A DNA stretch of 64,000 nt from Nitrospiraceae bacterium (GCA_013140715.1 JABFSG010000057.1:1-64000), one strand, 5' to 3'. Numbered from the stretch's first letter, positions 49,077 through 58,063 are shown. Numbers and translations: made by a program. Notes: a model not told the origin generated them from the letters alone.

Positions 49077-49114
49077 CGATCGAAGAGGGTGTCGGTTCAC
49101 ACCCTCTTCGATCG
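49077..49114. terminator. Perfect hairpin terminator of the PKD-protein gene
   Basis: CGATCGAAGAGGGTGT and ACACCCTCTTCGATCG are perfect inverted repeats of 16 bases around CGGTTC, 27 bases after the stop codon of the PKD-repeat gene. Confidence 0.8.
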
Positions 49115-49140
49115 TCTTGGCCTGTCTTGCAGGCGACGAC

Positions 49141-51216
49141 TTATCGATTCTGCCTGTTCTGCTTCAAGAGTGAGCCTCCGCTACGCTCTTGGCTTTGTTT
49201 GGAGAGTGACTTGCTGTCGTCCTCCTTCTCATCGTCCTTGTCATCGCCTCGTGGTGGCCTGACGTTGCCGCAGGAGGCTGGGGCGCCGGCCACCGGGGTT
49301 CGGACGCTCGTCACTCCATTCGCTTTGGCGACAAGCGCACAGGGTGCGACCTGGACGGTCACATGCAGTTTAAATCTGCCATGGCGCCCGGTTTCACCGG
49401 TCGCAATCTGCGCGCCTGTATCGGCATCGAGAATCTCGACGGTGGCTCCGTTAGGCGCCCGGCCAGTCACCTTGAGTTTCCCTGTCTCAGCATTCCACCG
49501 TGCTCTGCCGATATAGATGCCGCGTGCCGGCGGCATGACCTGTGTCTTGATCATGACCGTCGCGGGAGGACTATCGAGCTTCCCGTCATTGACGATCAGC
49601 TGAGCCACGTATTCTCCAGCCGTATCCACGATGAAGGAGGGTCTGGCCACCGTGGGATCGGACAGTGCTGCGGCGCTTCCGGTCGGTTTAGCCGTCAAGG
49701 CCCATTTCCAGACCAAGGCGTTTCCATCGGCATCGCGTGAGGCAGTGCCGTCCAGAACGACGGTCGTGCCGATGGCAACGATCTGCGCTGCTCCGGCATT
49801 CGCCACCGGCGCAGTATTGCCGGTGCCCGCCGTAACGATCACGGTATCCGGTGCACTGTTCACCGTGCCGTCATTGACGATCAGTTGGCCGATATATTGG
49901 CCTGCCACATCGGCGGTAAACTTGGGCATGGCCGTGTTGGGATTGGCCAGAGTTGCCGCGCTGCCGGCCGGTTTGCTGGTCAGCGACCACTGATAGGTCA
50001 AGGCATTCCGATCGACATCAGTTGAGGCGTTGCCGTCCAGGATCACCGATGCATTCAGCGCGACAGCCTGATCGGGCCCTGCGTTAGCGACCGGAGCCGT
50101 GTTGCCAGTCGCTGCCGCAATGGCGACGGTATCCGGCGTACTGTTTGCCGTCCCATCGTTGACGATGAGTTGGGCCACATAGGTACCCGCCTGGTCAGCC
50201 ACAAAGGATGGCGCAGCGGCAGTCGGGTTCGATAATGTCGCAGTACTGCCGGAGGGGATCGAAACCCATGACCAATCGTAGGTTAAGGGGTTCCTGTCTG
50301 CATCGGTTGAATCGGCAGCGTTCAGCGTCACTGTCGCGTTCACCTGCACCGACTGGTCCGGTCCCGCATTGGCGACCGGTGCCGTGTTGCCGCCTATCGT
50401 CGTAATGGTCACCGTATCTTGAGCACTAGTCACCTTGCCGTCGTTGACGAGCAGTTTGACTACATACTGGCCTGCGACGTTTGCGACAAAGGTCGGCATG
50501 ACGGTGGTTGGGTTGAACAGTTGGGCGGTGCTGCCGGTCGGCACGGCCATGAACGTCCACTGGTAGGTAAGAAGGTTGCCGTCTACATCGTTCGATTTGC
50601 TGCCGTCCAACGTAATGGTGATTCCCACTTGTACGCTCTGATCGGGCCCTGCGTTTGCCACCGGCGCTGTATTGCCGGGAGTGGTGGTAATCGTCACCTT
50701 GGCGGCAGTGCTGCTCACCACTCCGTCGTTGACAATCAGTTGGACGACATACTGACCGGCTTTGTCTGCCAGAAACGTCGGCTTCACTGTGGTGGGGCCG
50801 GTTAAGGTCGAGCTGCTGCCGGCTGGAACCGACATGAAGGACCAGAGGTAGGTCAACGGATTGCCGTCCGCATCGTTGGAGCCGCTTCCGTCGAGTGTGA
50901 CAGTCGTTCCGGTTGTCACGCTCTGATTGGGCCCGGCATTGGAGATAGGCGCGACATTGTTCACCGGGCAGATGGCAGTCAGGTTGTTGCCTTTGTAGAA
51001 TTGGCCGTTTTGGTTTAGATCTGTGGTGGAAGGATTGTTCGACGTGTGACAGAGCGCGCAACTTTTATCGGCAAAGGGCGTGGTTCCGTTAAAGGCCTGA
51101 CAGGCTGTGTCGGTCTGTCTGCCAAAACTCGATAGGGCATGGCTCGACTCCACCGACGTGACCATCGGCAGTCCCACGGCCAGCAACATCCACATGACTT
51201 TCATGGTGCATCTCAT
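49141..51216 (-). CDS. Secreted PKD-repeat protein with one haem-like CxxCH site
   Basis: 691 residues from ATG 51216, with AAGGAGA upstream. A signal peptide covers about 1-28. The N-terminal part has one CALCH motif within TPFADKSCALCHTS, a possible c-type haem site. Five PKD (Ig-like) repeats of about 93 residues follow, each starting NAGP or NAGA, with DGSxSxDADGNPLTYxW and ending VNDG-x-V (about 95-560). The last part has a non-PKD beta domain (ATVEILDADTGAQIATGETG) and a charged Lys/Asp tail. PKD chains bind surfaces or other proteins. It may be an adhesin or redox-linked surface protein. Confidence 0.75.
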   Translation of the reverse strand: MRCTMKVMWMLLAVGLPMVTSVESSHALSSFGRQTDTACQAFNGTTPFADKSCALCHTSNNPSTTDLNQNGQFYKGNNLTAICPVNNVAPISNAGPNQSVTTGTTVTLDGSGSNDADGNPLTYLWSFMSVPAGSSSTLTGPTTVKPTFLADKAGQYVVQLIVNDGVVSSTAAKVTITTTPGNTAPVANAGPDQSVQVGITITLDGSKSNDVDGNLLTYQWTFMAVPTGSTAQLFNPTTVMPTFVANVAGQYVVKLLVNDGKVTSAQDTVTITTIGGNTAPVANAGPDQSVQVNATVTLNAADSTDADRNPLTYDWSWVSIPSGSTATLSNPTAAAPSFVADQAGTYVAQLIVNDGTANSTPDTVAIAAATGNTAPVANAGPDQAVALNASVILDGNASTDVDRNALTYQWSLTSKPAGSAATLANPNTAMPKFTADVAGQYIGQLIVNDGTVNSAPDTVIVTAGTGNTAPVANAGAAQIVAIGTTVVLDGTASRDADGNALVWKWALTAKPTGSAAALSDPTVARPSFIVDTAGEYVAQLIVNDGKLDSPPATVMIKTQVMPPARGIYIGRARWNAETGKLKVTGRAPNGATVEILDADTGAQIATGETGRHGRFKLHVTVQVAPCALVAKANGVTSVRTPVAGAPASCGNVRPPRGDDKDDEKEDDSKSLSKQSQERSGGSLLKQNRQNR

Positions 51217-51757
51217 GGTTTTCTCCTTGGTGTAACTAAAGTTTTCCCATCGTAGGCCCCAGGCTTGAAACCATGATGCATCGCTTACAAGCACAGGAGT
51301 GCATGTCACGCGCGATCATCGAGACGAGCTGAACAGAGCCGACAGGTGAGGGCCAGTGAGCAAGCGGAGTGCCAGTTGAATTTTGTCTATGTTTTCAAAA
51401 GAAAGATGTTGGGGCTCTCATCTGTCTAATCTGAAAATTGTAAATTTCGTCGGCAGGCTCCTACGAAGGCTGAATCCTACACCGCAATAAAAAGGTCTCA
51501 ATAGCGCGAACTGCGCTGTCTCCTTCTCATCTCATTTATCTGGGAGCAAAGGTCTCAGATGAAATCGAATTAATAAGTTTCTCACTCTTATCTCGTCTGC
51601 CTGGTCTTTCTTCTTCTGAATAGTCCTTCCACGCTCGGTCGTAGTCTCCTCAAGGATGGTGCCTAGTTGATTTTGACTGCGCGCGTCCAAAGAGGGTCTT
51701 CACCCTGTAAGACATGGTTGCGTCATGCGACCCATGCTCAAGAATGTGAGGTGATCG
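51217..51757. other. Intergenic region with no recognised gene
   Basis: About 540 bases between the start of the PKD gene and the small gene at 51758, divergent. It should hold promoters in both directions. AT-rich parts lie at 51360-51610. At 51660-51700 the words GACTGCGCGCGTCCAAAGAGG resemble part of the 95-bp repeat. An overlapping minus-strand frame (51650-52063) has no supporting features. Confidence 0.35.
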
Positions 51758-51964
51758 ATGAAAACGACGATCTACTGGGCAGTTCAACATAGCAGCCGCG
51801 CCATGCGCGAGTTCCGCTTCCGTGCCACCTGCTGGTGGCTCAGTCAGCAAGTGGAGTTCTTGGAATGGCAGATGCGGTTGGAAACCCTGATGCCTGTCGC
51901 GCAATCGGACTCGATGCCGTCGCCGGTCGAGCGAGGAGATCGGTATGCCGTGCAGCCTCTGTAA
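51758..51964 (+). CDS. Small Trp/Arg-rich protein
   Basis: 68 residues starting MKTTIYWAVQHSSRAM, with GAGGTG before the ATG. Helical and rich in Trp and Arg (FRFRATCWWLSQQVEFLEWQMRL). It could be a membrane-surface peptide or a small cytosolic protein; the sequence has no signal peptide. Unknown family. Confidence 0.45.
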   Translation: MKTTIYWAVQHSSRAMREFRFRATCWWLSQQVEFLEWQMRLETLMPVAQSDSMPSPVERGDRYAVQPL

Positions 51965-52042
51965 GGGGACGGGTCTGGACGAACCGTAAACTTCTGTGCT
52001 CGAGCATGCACCAAGGAGTTGATACCCACGAAGGAGGATCCT

Positions 52043-52189
52043 ATGCATTGTCCGGCCTGTCATCGTGCGAGGGCCAGACCCTACGAGAATCAGCTATGCG
52101 AGTCGCCTCGCGGCCGGCCCCCCCACGTCACGGCACCGGTATCCGTCGGTGTGAGGAGAGGAACGTATTCGTATGCGGGCGTCATCTGA
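52043..52189 (+). CDS. Short CxxC peptide gene upstream of aquaporin
   Basis: A 48-codon frame with a strong GAAGGAGG site 5 bases before ATG 52043, ending TGA at 52187. It begins MHCPACHRARARPYEN, with CPAC as a possible metal-binding pair and another Cys at 19. Its end overlaps the aquaporin start by 17 bases, so it may act as a leader that couples translation. Its amino-acid sequence is not otherwise familiar. Confidence 0.5.
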   Translation: MHCPACHRARARPYENQLCESPRGRPPHVTAPVSVGVRRGTYSYAGVI

Positions 52190-52964
52190 AGTCGTGCGAG
52201 AACATTGGCCTGAGTATCTGATGGAGGCGGCCGGTCTCGGCCTCTTCATGATCTCCGCGGCAGTCGTGACCGCACTGTTGGAATATCCCCATTCACCCTT
52301 GAATCGACTTCTGCCTGACCCGGTTGTCCGCCGGGTTTTGATCGGAATTGCCATGGGTCTGACGGCGGTTGGGATTATCTATTCTCCGTGGGGAAAGCGA
52401 TCCGGAGCCCATCTTAATCCTGCCGTCACTGTGACGTTCTTCCGGCTAGGAAAGATTCAAGGCCTGGACGCCCTCTTCTACGTACTTGCGCAGTTCGCCG
52501 GGGGGCTGGTTGGGCTGCTGGTTGCCTCGATGGCTCTTGGAATGGCGATCGAACATCCAACCGTCAATTACGTCGTCACAGTGCCGGGGCTTGATGGAAC
52601 CGGCATCGCATTCGCCGCAGAAGCCGGCATTTCGTTTTGTCTCATGCTCGTCGTACTGATCGTATTGAACCGGACGAAGCTGAATGCCTGGACCGGTGTC
52701 TTCGCCGGCGTACTCGTGGCGGCCTACATTGTCATTGAAGCTCCGCTCTCCGGCATGAGCATGAATCCCGCTCGCAGTTTTGCCTCCGCGCTTCCTGCGC
52801 ATCTCTGGACCGATTTCTGGATATACCTCACCGCGCCGCTTCTCGGGATGTTGCTTGCCGCAGAATGTTACGTTCGATTTCCAGGCGCCCGCCAAGTCCT
52901 CTGTGCGAAGCTCCACCACCAGAACGACTCACGTTGCATCTTCTGTTGCAACTACATGCATTGA
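52173..52964 (+). CDS. Aquaporin-family channel (MIP)
   Basis: 263 residues with six membrane spans and two half helices. The two NPA boxes are SGAHLNPAVTVTF (near 75-87) and MSMNPARSFASA (near 195-206), which form the pore. The family transports water, glycerol, ammonia or hydrogen peroxide; selectivity residues cannot be assigned by eye. The C-terminal tail has several Cys (CIFCCNYMH), which is unusual for aquaporins. It follows the short CxxC peptide gene. Confidence 0.88.
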   Translation: MRASSEVVREHWPEYLMEAAGLGLFMISAAVVTALLEYPHSPLNRLLPDPVVRRVLIGIAMGLTAVGIIYSPWGKRSGAHLNPAVTVTFFRLGKIQGLDALFYVLAQFAGGLVGLLVASMALGMAIEHPTVNYVVTVPGLDGTGIAFAAEAGISFCLMLVVLIVLNRTKLNAWTGVFAGVLVAAYIVIEAPLSGMSMNPARSFASALPAHLWTDFWIYLTAPLLGMLLAAECYVRFPGARQVLCAKLHHQNDSRCIFCCNYMH

Positions 52965-53163
52965 GACCTCTGTGCGTCCACACCTCCGTCCACGCATCTG
53001 TTCATTCGCCATTCCGCATTGCGTCTGCATTCCGTATCTCACGTCGATCGACGATGCGGTGTAAGCAATCGCTCGCTTGTACGACAAAGTGGCAGAGCGG
53101 AATATCCCGCAACGCTGAGTGAAATCAGCAGAGGGTTTTAACCACATCACAAGGAGGGTCGTC

Positions 53164-53613
53164 ATGAGTGCGAAAGGTTCTCTCAAGTTGGGACTGTTAT
53201 CGATGGTCGTTGCGGCGGGGCTGTTCACTGCAGCGAATGGGTTTGCAGCCGATGCCCACACCACGACGAAGTTCGAGGGGGTGAAGGCGAACGTCGGTAC
53301 GGCATCCCATTCTCGTCAAGGCAACACCGACATATTGACTGTGTCGGACGATTACAAGATTCCGGAGACTCCTGCGCCCCATTGGCAGGTGGTGGATTCC
53401 AAAGGGAATGTCTATCTCCTCAACCAGCAGAGGATTAAAGACGGCAAGACGAATCGAAAGATCGCATTGCCGCCCTATATTCACGATGTCGCCAAGGTTC
53501 AGACCTGGTGCTCGTTCGCCGAAGCATTATTGGGCGAAGCTTCCTTTGCGAGCCCGATCGTGACTGCGTCCGGTGAGTTGACGAACACCGGCAACATGGC
53601 GATGAGCCGGTAA
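53164..53613 (+). CDS. Exported protein of unknown function
   Basis: 149 residues from ATG 53164, chosen because AAGGAGGG lies 6 bases upstream. A signal peptide (about 1-28, LSMVVAAGLFTAANGFA) precedes a soluble domain with HWQVVDSKGNVYLLNQQRI, LPPYIHDVAKVQTWCSFAEALLG. It has one Cys. No family recognised. The gene opens the accessory block that continues with the HbpS genes. Confidence 0.65.
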   Translation: MSAKGSLKLGLLSMVVAAGLFTAANGFAADAHTTTKFEGVKANVGTASHSRQGNTDILTVSDDYKIPETPAPHWQVVDSKGNVYLLNQQRIKDGKTNRKIALPPYIHDVAKVQTWCSFAEALLGEASFASPIVTASGELTNTGNMAMSR

Positions 53614-53631
53614 ATGTCTAGCAATCGGCGG

Positions 53632-53700
53632 TCAGCAGTCAGTCCTCAGCTTCTTCGGAAGTGAAAGGCTGGCAGCTGACGGCTGAAAGCTTAACCTGGT
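53632..53700. repeat. Iterated-word hairpin (CAGCTGACGGCTGA family)
   Basis: CGGTCAGCAGTCAGTCC and CAGC on the left, GGCTGGCAGCTGACGGCTG on the right. At the centre lies CTTC-TTCG-GAAG, a stem with the very stable UUCG loop. A second copy is at 54196-54275. Both lie between signal-peptide genes of the same block. Confidence 0.6.
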
Positions 53701-53713
53701 AGAGGGAAATCGG

Positions 53714-54187
53714 ATGCGCATAATACTGACGATTGCGGTTCTGATGGCGATGGCTGGAAGCGCGCAGGCCCAATTGATCGAGAAGACTGCTCTCACATTG
53801 GAGGGGGCAAAGAAGATCGCGGCAGTCGCTGAAACCAAGGCGAGGGCTGAAGGTGCGCGAGTGGTCATTGCCGTCGTCGATGAAGGTGGATCGCTGTTGC
53901 TGTTGGAACGGTTGGACGATACGCAAGTCGCCAGCGTGAACGTCGGCATCGACAAGGCGAGGACTGCAGCGATCTATCGTCGGCCCAGCAAGGTCTTCGA
54001 GGATCAAGTGAAGAACGGGCGAGTGTCTGCCTTGGCCTTAAATGGAGCAGTAGCCCTGCAGGGGGGTGTGCCGATCGTCGTCGAGGGGAAAGTGATTGGC
54101 GCCATCGGGATCAGCGGAGAGACTCCAGGACAGGATGAAGACATTGCAATAGCCGGAGCCGCAGTCGCGGCTTCGTTCACGAAATAA
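53714..54187 (+). CDS. GlcG/HbpS-family haem-binding protein, exported
   Basis: 157 residues with a short signal peptide (about 1-19, LTIAVLMAMAGSAQA) and one GlcG/HbpS domain: LTLEGAKKIAAVAETKARA, VVIAVVDEGGSLLLLERLD, AASVNVGIDKARTAAIYRRP in part, and ALQGGVPIVVEGKVIGAIG. Family members bind haem or sense redox stress; GlcG lies in glycolate operons. The mature protein is periplasmic. It is the first of two HbpS genes. Confidence 0.85.
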   Translation: MRIILTIAVLMAMAGSAQAQLIEKTALTLEGAKKIAAVAETKARAEGARVVIAVVDEGGSLLLLERLDDTQVASVNVGIDKARTAAIYRRPSKVFEDQVKNGRVSALALNGAVALQGGVPIVVEGKVIGAIGISGETPGQDEDIAIAGAAVAASFTK

Positions 54188-54195
54188 TAGCGGTA

Positions 54196-54275
54196 GAGCT
54201 TTCAGCTATCAGCCCTCAGCTTCGAAAGGACCGCCGAGAAGCTGATAGCTGACGGCTGAACGTTGATAGCCCAGG
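54196..54275. repeat. Iterated-word hairpin (CAGCTATCAGC family)
   Basis: TCAGCTATCAGC with CAGCTTC on the left pairs with GAAGCTGATAGCTGA on the right; the loop is AAGGACCGCC. It lies between the two HbpS genes. Confidence 0.6.
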
Positions 54276-54296
54276 TTCAGGAAAAGGAGACACACG

Positions 54297-55211
54297 ATGA
54301 GGAATGTCGCAGCGATTGCAGCAGGGGTCGTCATCGCACTGCTGGCTTCAACCGGTTATGCCGAATCGGTCTCGGATAAGCGAGGGCTCACGCTGGAGGG
54401 AGCGAAAAGGGTGCTGGCCGCGACCGTAGCGGAAGCCAAGCGCGTCAATGCTCCTGGTGGCTCCATTGCCGTTGTGGACGACGGAGGGAATCTCTTGGCA
54501 CTTGAGCGGCTCGATCAAACCTTTGCAGCCAGCGCAAATATCTCAATTGGGAAGGCCCGCACGGCAGCCCTCTTCAAAAAGCCGACGAAATTGTTCGAGG
54601 ACGCGATCAAGGGTGGCCGTACACCGATGATCGCGCTCAGCGGCGATCTTCAGAACTTCACCCCGCTACAAGGCGGCATTCCTCTCGAATGGGAAGGAAA
54701 GGTTGTCGGTGCGATCGGCGTCAGCGGGGCAGCGAGCGCCCAGCAAGATGAAGAGCTTGCCATTGTCGGCGCCAAGTTGCTCGACAACATGGCGCTGGCC
54801 GGCATGACGAACGGGCATGTCTCTCTGCCTGTGACCTACATCGAAAGCCAGAAAGTTGCTGCCTCCTTCACCAAGGGAGCGGTGCTGGTGGGCGAAGATG
54901 AGAACATGATGCATGCGGCTCGGAATTATATGGTGCACGCCAGCCATCGCGACAAGCCGGGGGTGGTGGAGGTGCATGAACTCGATACGGACATCGTCTA
55001 TGTTCTCAAAGGCTCTGCTCAATTGATCACCGGCGGTACGCCGGTCGGCACGAAAACGATTGCGCCCCATGAGTTCCGTGCACCGACCGTCAATGGCGGT
55101 GAGACGCGCAACTTGGTGCCGGGCGACGTGGTGATTATTCCGAACGGGGTGCCCCATTGGTTCAAAGAGGTGGAGGCGCCGTTTGATTATTACGTGGTCA
55201 AAGTACGTTGA
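54297..55211 (+). CDS. GlcG/HbpS domain fused to a cupin, exported
   Basis: 304 residues. A signal peptide covers about 1-22 (VVIALLASTGYA). A GlcG/HbpS domain (about 30-165) has LTLEGAKRVLAATVAEAKR, IAVVDDGGNLLALERLD and PLQGGIPLEWEGKVVGAIG. The C-terminal cupin (about 200-304) has VVEVHELDTDIVYVLKGSA and LVPGDVVIIPNGVPHWF, with several His that can hold a metal. Fusion of the two domains is not common in general annotations. AAGGAGA precedes the ATG. It could sense haem or bind a sugar acid. Confidence 0.85.
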   Translation: MRNVAAIAAGVVIALLASTGYAESVSDKRGLTLEGAKRVLAATVAEAKRVNAPGGSIAVVDDGGNLLALERLDQTFAASANISIGKARTAALFKKPTKLFEDAIKGGRTPMIALSGDLQNFTPLQGGIPLEWEGKVVGAIGVSGAASAQQDEELAIVGAKLLDNMALAGMTNGHVSLPVTYIESQKVAASFTKGAVLVGEDENMMHAARNYMVHASHRDKPGVVEVHELDTDIVYVLKGSAQLITGGTPVGTKTIAPHEFRAPTVNGGETRNLVPGDVVIIPNGVPHWFKEVEAPFDYYVVKVR

Positions 55212-55217
55212 GTGTCG

Positions 55218-55313
55218 AGGGAGCGGCCAGGTGCTCTTCTTGCTCGCAGAACGCGCACGATGAAGCAGTGCTCGTTCGATGCGCGCAGTGAAGGGCAGCA
55301 TTGGCCACTCCCT
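55218..55313. repeat. Dispersed hairpin repeat of about 95 bp, copy 3
   Basis: AGGGAGCGGCCAGG and TTGGCCACTCCCT at the ends are inverted with one mismatch; inside are CAGAACGCGCACGATG and GTTCGATGCGCGCAGTG. It follows the cupin-fusion gene directly. Confidence 0.7.
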
Positions 55314-55375
55314 CCCCAGACCTCACGGAATAGGTGGAAAAATAATCAACCGGCTGAGGGAAAAGAGGGAAGAAG

Positions 55376-57001
55376 ATGAAGGGCAGGATGATCCCCGTTA
55401 TCGCGGCGGTTCTCACCGTAATTAGTCAAGTGTCCTACGCGCAAGTGACGGGGGATGCGCCGGGGGTAAGACCGGATGCAATTGTGGATCTCAAGAGCGA
55501 TGAAGGAATTGCATTGGTCAAGGGGCAATGGCGTTACAGCAACACGAAAGTTATCGATGCCGATCATCATAGCCCTGGGGCAGACCTCGCTCCGACCGGT
55601 CCATCCAATCGAACACAGGATATCGATCTACATGCCGGTGCTGCGGAGTTCGATGATTCCAAATGGGAATTGCTGAAACCAGCACAGTTGGAAGAGCGGC
55701 GATCCACCGGGCGCCTTTGTTTTAATTGGTATCGGACAAGCGTCACGATTCCTGACAAGGTCGGATTCTTCGACCCAACCGGCTCAACCGTCGTCTTTGA
55801 AGTCGCCGTCGATGACTATGCGGAAATCTGGGTCGATGGGAAGTTGCCGTTAGTACTGGGCCAGCCCGGCGGGCAGTTGATCAAGGGATTCAATGCGCCG
55901 AACCGTGTGTTGCTTACCAGGAATGCGCGGCCCGGTCAGAAGATTCAGTTGGCTGTGTTCGGCATCAACGGACCCCTTTCGAATCCACCTGGCAATTTCA
56001 TCTGGGTGCGCTCTGCGACACTCGACTTCTACAAGACGAACCAGATCGGTCCGACGCAGTTTGTGCGCACCGAAATTGTCAGAGTCGATCCGGCGCTGGA
56101 TGCGATTGTTGCGTCAGATGCCAAACTTGAAAAACTTGCTGGCGGCTTTCTCTTCACCGAGGGACCAGTGTGGGTCCCGGCCACAGCTAACACAACTGGG
56201 TATCTCCTCTTCAGCGATCCCAACGCCAATACGATCTATCGTTGGTCAGTCGAGGGGCAGGTATCCGTTTTTCGTACGAAGAGCGGTTATGCGGGCTTTA
56301 ATGTCGGTGAATACCATCAGCCTGGCTCGAACGGGCTTGCAATCGACAAACAAGGCCGGCTCACGATCAATCAGCATGGCAACCGGCGCGTGGTCCGAGT
56401 CGAGCCACGCGGCAACATCACCGTGGTGGCCGATCAATTTGACGGTAAACGATTGAACAGCCCCAATGATTTGGTCTATCGATCCGACGGGACGCTCTAT
56501 TTTACCGATCCACCGTTCGGCCTCCCTAAAGTATTCGACGATCCCCAGAAAGAACTGTCCTACAGCGGCGTCTATTGCGTGAAGGACGGGCAGGTAAAGC
56601 TTGTGAGCATGGATCTCGATGCGCCGAACGGACTTGCGCTCTCACCGGACGAGAAGTTTCTCTATGTGAACAATTGGGACGACAGGCAGAAGGTGATCCT
56701 CCGTTACGAGGTGAAGAAAGACTGTACACTTGCGAGCAGCATATTGTTCTTCAACATGACCAACTCGCCGGGGAACGATGCGTTGGATGGATTGAAAGTC
56801 GATCAACAGGGCAACGTCTATTCAACCGGACCGGGGGGGCTCTGGATTATCTCGCCGGAAGGCAAGCAGCTCGGGCTCATCAAGGGGCCGGAAGATCCCC
56901 ACAACATGGCCTGGGGCGATGATGACGGCAAGACGCTCTACATCACGGCATTGACCGGGATCTATCGGATCAGGATGAACATTGCGGGAGTACGTCCGTA
57001 A
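55376..57001 (+). CDS. SMP-30/gluconolactonase-type protein with an N-terminal beta-sandwich domain, exported
   Basis: 541 residues with a signal peptide (about 1-22). Residues 30-230 form a sugar-binding-like beta domain (FNWYRTSVTIPDKVGFF, FEVAVDDYAEIWVDGKLPL, similar to galactose-binding modules). Residues 240-541 are a six-bladed SMP-30 domain: GFLFTEGPVWVPA, GSNGLAIDKQGRLTINQHG, LNSPNDLVYRSDGTLYFTD, DAPNGLALSPDEKFLYVNNWD and DGLKVDQQGNVYSTGPGGLW. Glu of EGP, Asn of NSPNDLV and Asp of PDE are the usual metal ligands. It may hydrolyse sugar lactones in the periplasm. Confidence 0.85.
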   Translation: MKGRMIPVIAAVLTVISQVSYAQVTGDAPGVRPDAIVDLKSDEGIALVKGQWRYSNTKVIDADHHSPGADLAPTGPSNRTQDIDLHAGAAEFDDSKWELLKPAQLEERRSTGRLCFNWYRTSVTIPDKVGFFDPTGSTVVFEVAVDDYAEIWVDGKLPLVLGQPGGQLIKGFNAPNRVLLTRNARPGQKIQLAVFGINGPLSNPPGNFIWVRSATLDFYKTNQIGPTQFVRTEIVRVDPALDAIVASDAKLEKLAGGFLFTEGPVWVPATANTTGYLLFSDPNANTIYRWSVEGQVSVFRTKSGYAGFNVGEYHQPGSNGLAIDKQGRLTINQHGNRRVVRVEPRGNITVVADQFDGKRLNSPNDLVYRSDGTLYFTDPPFGLPKVFDDPQKELSYSGVYCVKDGQVKLVSMDLDAPNGLALSPDEKFLYVNNWDDRQKVILRYEVKKDCTLASSILFFNMTNSPGNDALDGLKVDQQGNVYSTGPGGLWIISPEGKQLGLIKGPEDPHNMAWGDDDGKTLYITALTGIYRIRMNIAGVRP

Positions 57002-57005
57002 CGCG

Positions 57006-57926
57006 TCATGCCGGTTCCTGTTCGGCGAGCATCCTCAACTCTGGAATCTTCAGCGACTGGACCGACTTCCTAATCGCATCGATCACCTGAGGCCTCGTAT
57101 AGGCTCGCCGCCATGCCAGGCCAATGCGTCGCCCTGGCACTGGTTTCATCATCGTGAGCGTGACCAACCGCTTATTGTCAAATTTCTTCGTGAGGGCGCT
57201 GCAGGGTAATACGGTGATGCCTAGCCCAGAGGCGACCATCTGGCGAATGGTTTCCAGCGAGTTCCCCTGTATCCCCCCCGCATCAGATCGGCTCAGTTCC
57301 GGACAAGAATCCAGAATCTGCTGACGGAAACAGTGACCGGCGTGGAGCAGCAGCACCTTTTCGCTTTCGAGCTGCTGTGCGTCGATCTGCTTTTTGTGTT
57401 CCCATCGGTGCCCGAGCGGTACCACCACTTTGAACGGTTCGTCGTAGAGCGCTTGAGTTAGAATGCCGGGTTCGTCAAACGGCAAGGCAACCATGATTAC
57501 ATCCAACTTGCCGTTTTTCAGCATCGCGGCCAGATTAGCCGTCAGGCTTTCTTCGATGTCGATCGGCATGGCCGGCGCGCGCTTGTGCAGAGTCGGGATC
57601 AGATCCGGGAGGATATAGGGGCCGACTGTGGCGATGACACCGAATCGCAACGGTCCGACGAGATGATCTTTGCCCTGAGCGGCAAGAACCTTGATCTGAT
57701 CCGCTTCCTCCAGCACGCGCTGGGCCTGATGAACGATCCGTTCCCCCAACGGGGTCAGAGAGATCTGGTTCCGGCGCCGCTCAAAAATTGTCGTGCCTAG
57801 CTCATCTTCTAGTTTCTTGATGGCCAGACTCAAAGCCGGTTGAGTCACGAAGACCCGTTCGGCGGCACGCCCGAAATGGCGCAGCTGCGCCACGGTGACG
57901 ATGTACTGGAGTTCTGTCAGCGTCAT
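57006..57926 (-). CDS. oxyR: OxyR, peroxide-sensing LysR-type regulator
   Basis: 306 residues. The helix-turn-helix (about 18-37: HFGRAAERVFVTQPALSLAI) is typical of the LysR family. The redox pair of OxyR sits in GHCFRQQILDSC with Cys199 and Cys208, the same numbers as in E. coli. Oxidation by hydrogen peroxide forms a disulfide and turns on the peroxide regulon. The gene is divergent from the small exported repeat protein; a LysR-type inverted repeat lies between. It is convergent with the SMP-30 gene, 4 bases away. Confidence 0.92.
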   Translation of the reverse strand: MTLTELQYIVTVAQLRHFGRAAERVFVTQPALSLAIKKLEDELGTTIFERRRNQISLTPLGERIVHQAQRVLEEADQIKVLAAQGKDHLVGPLRFGVIATVGPYILPDLIPTLHKRAPAMPIDIEESLTANLAAMLKNGKLDVIMVALPFDEPGILTQALYDEPFKVVVPLGHRWEHKKQIDAQQLESEKVLLLHAGHCFRQQILDSCPELSRSDAGGIQGNSLETIRQMVASGLGITVLPCSALTKKFDNKRLVTLTMMKPVPGRRIGLAWRRAYTRPQVIDAIRKSVQSLKIPELRMLAEQEPA

Positions 57927-57938
57927 TCGGTTTCTCTG

Positions 57939-57976
57939 ATAGATAAGTAATAGTTATCGATATGCAATATATTATC
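57939..57976. promoter_or_regulatory. Probable OxyR/LysR operator between divergent genes
   Basis: GATAA-N7-TTATC at 57942-57958 is a perfect inverted repeat fitting the T-N11-A rule of LysR regulators, and GATA-N10-TATC follows at 57959-57976. Tetramers ATAG, ATAG, TATG, TTAT lie at 11-base steps from 57939, resembling the OxyR consensus ATAG/CTAT in spacing more than in sequence. It lies 13 bases before oxyR and about 90 before the divergent gene. Confidence 0.55.
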
Positions 57977-58063
57977 AATTAGACTTACTGTCAACGGCTG
58001 GCTATCCTCTTTTCAAGCACGCGGGATCATCCGCGGCAGATATCAAACCATAAGGAGGAAGTC

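Noticed and set aside
49600-50960. Regular DNA repeats taken as a CRISPR or satellite array
   Set aside because: Period of about 280 bases matches the PKD domains in a continuous reading frame; spacers are coding and similar to each other.
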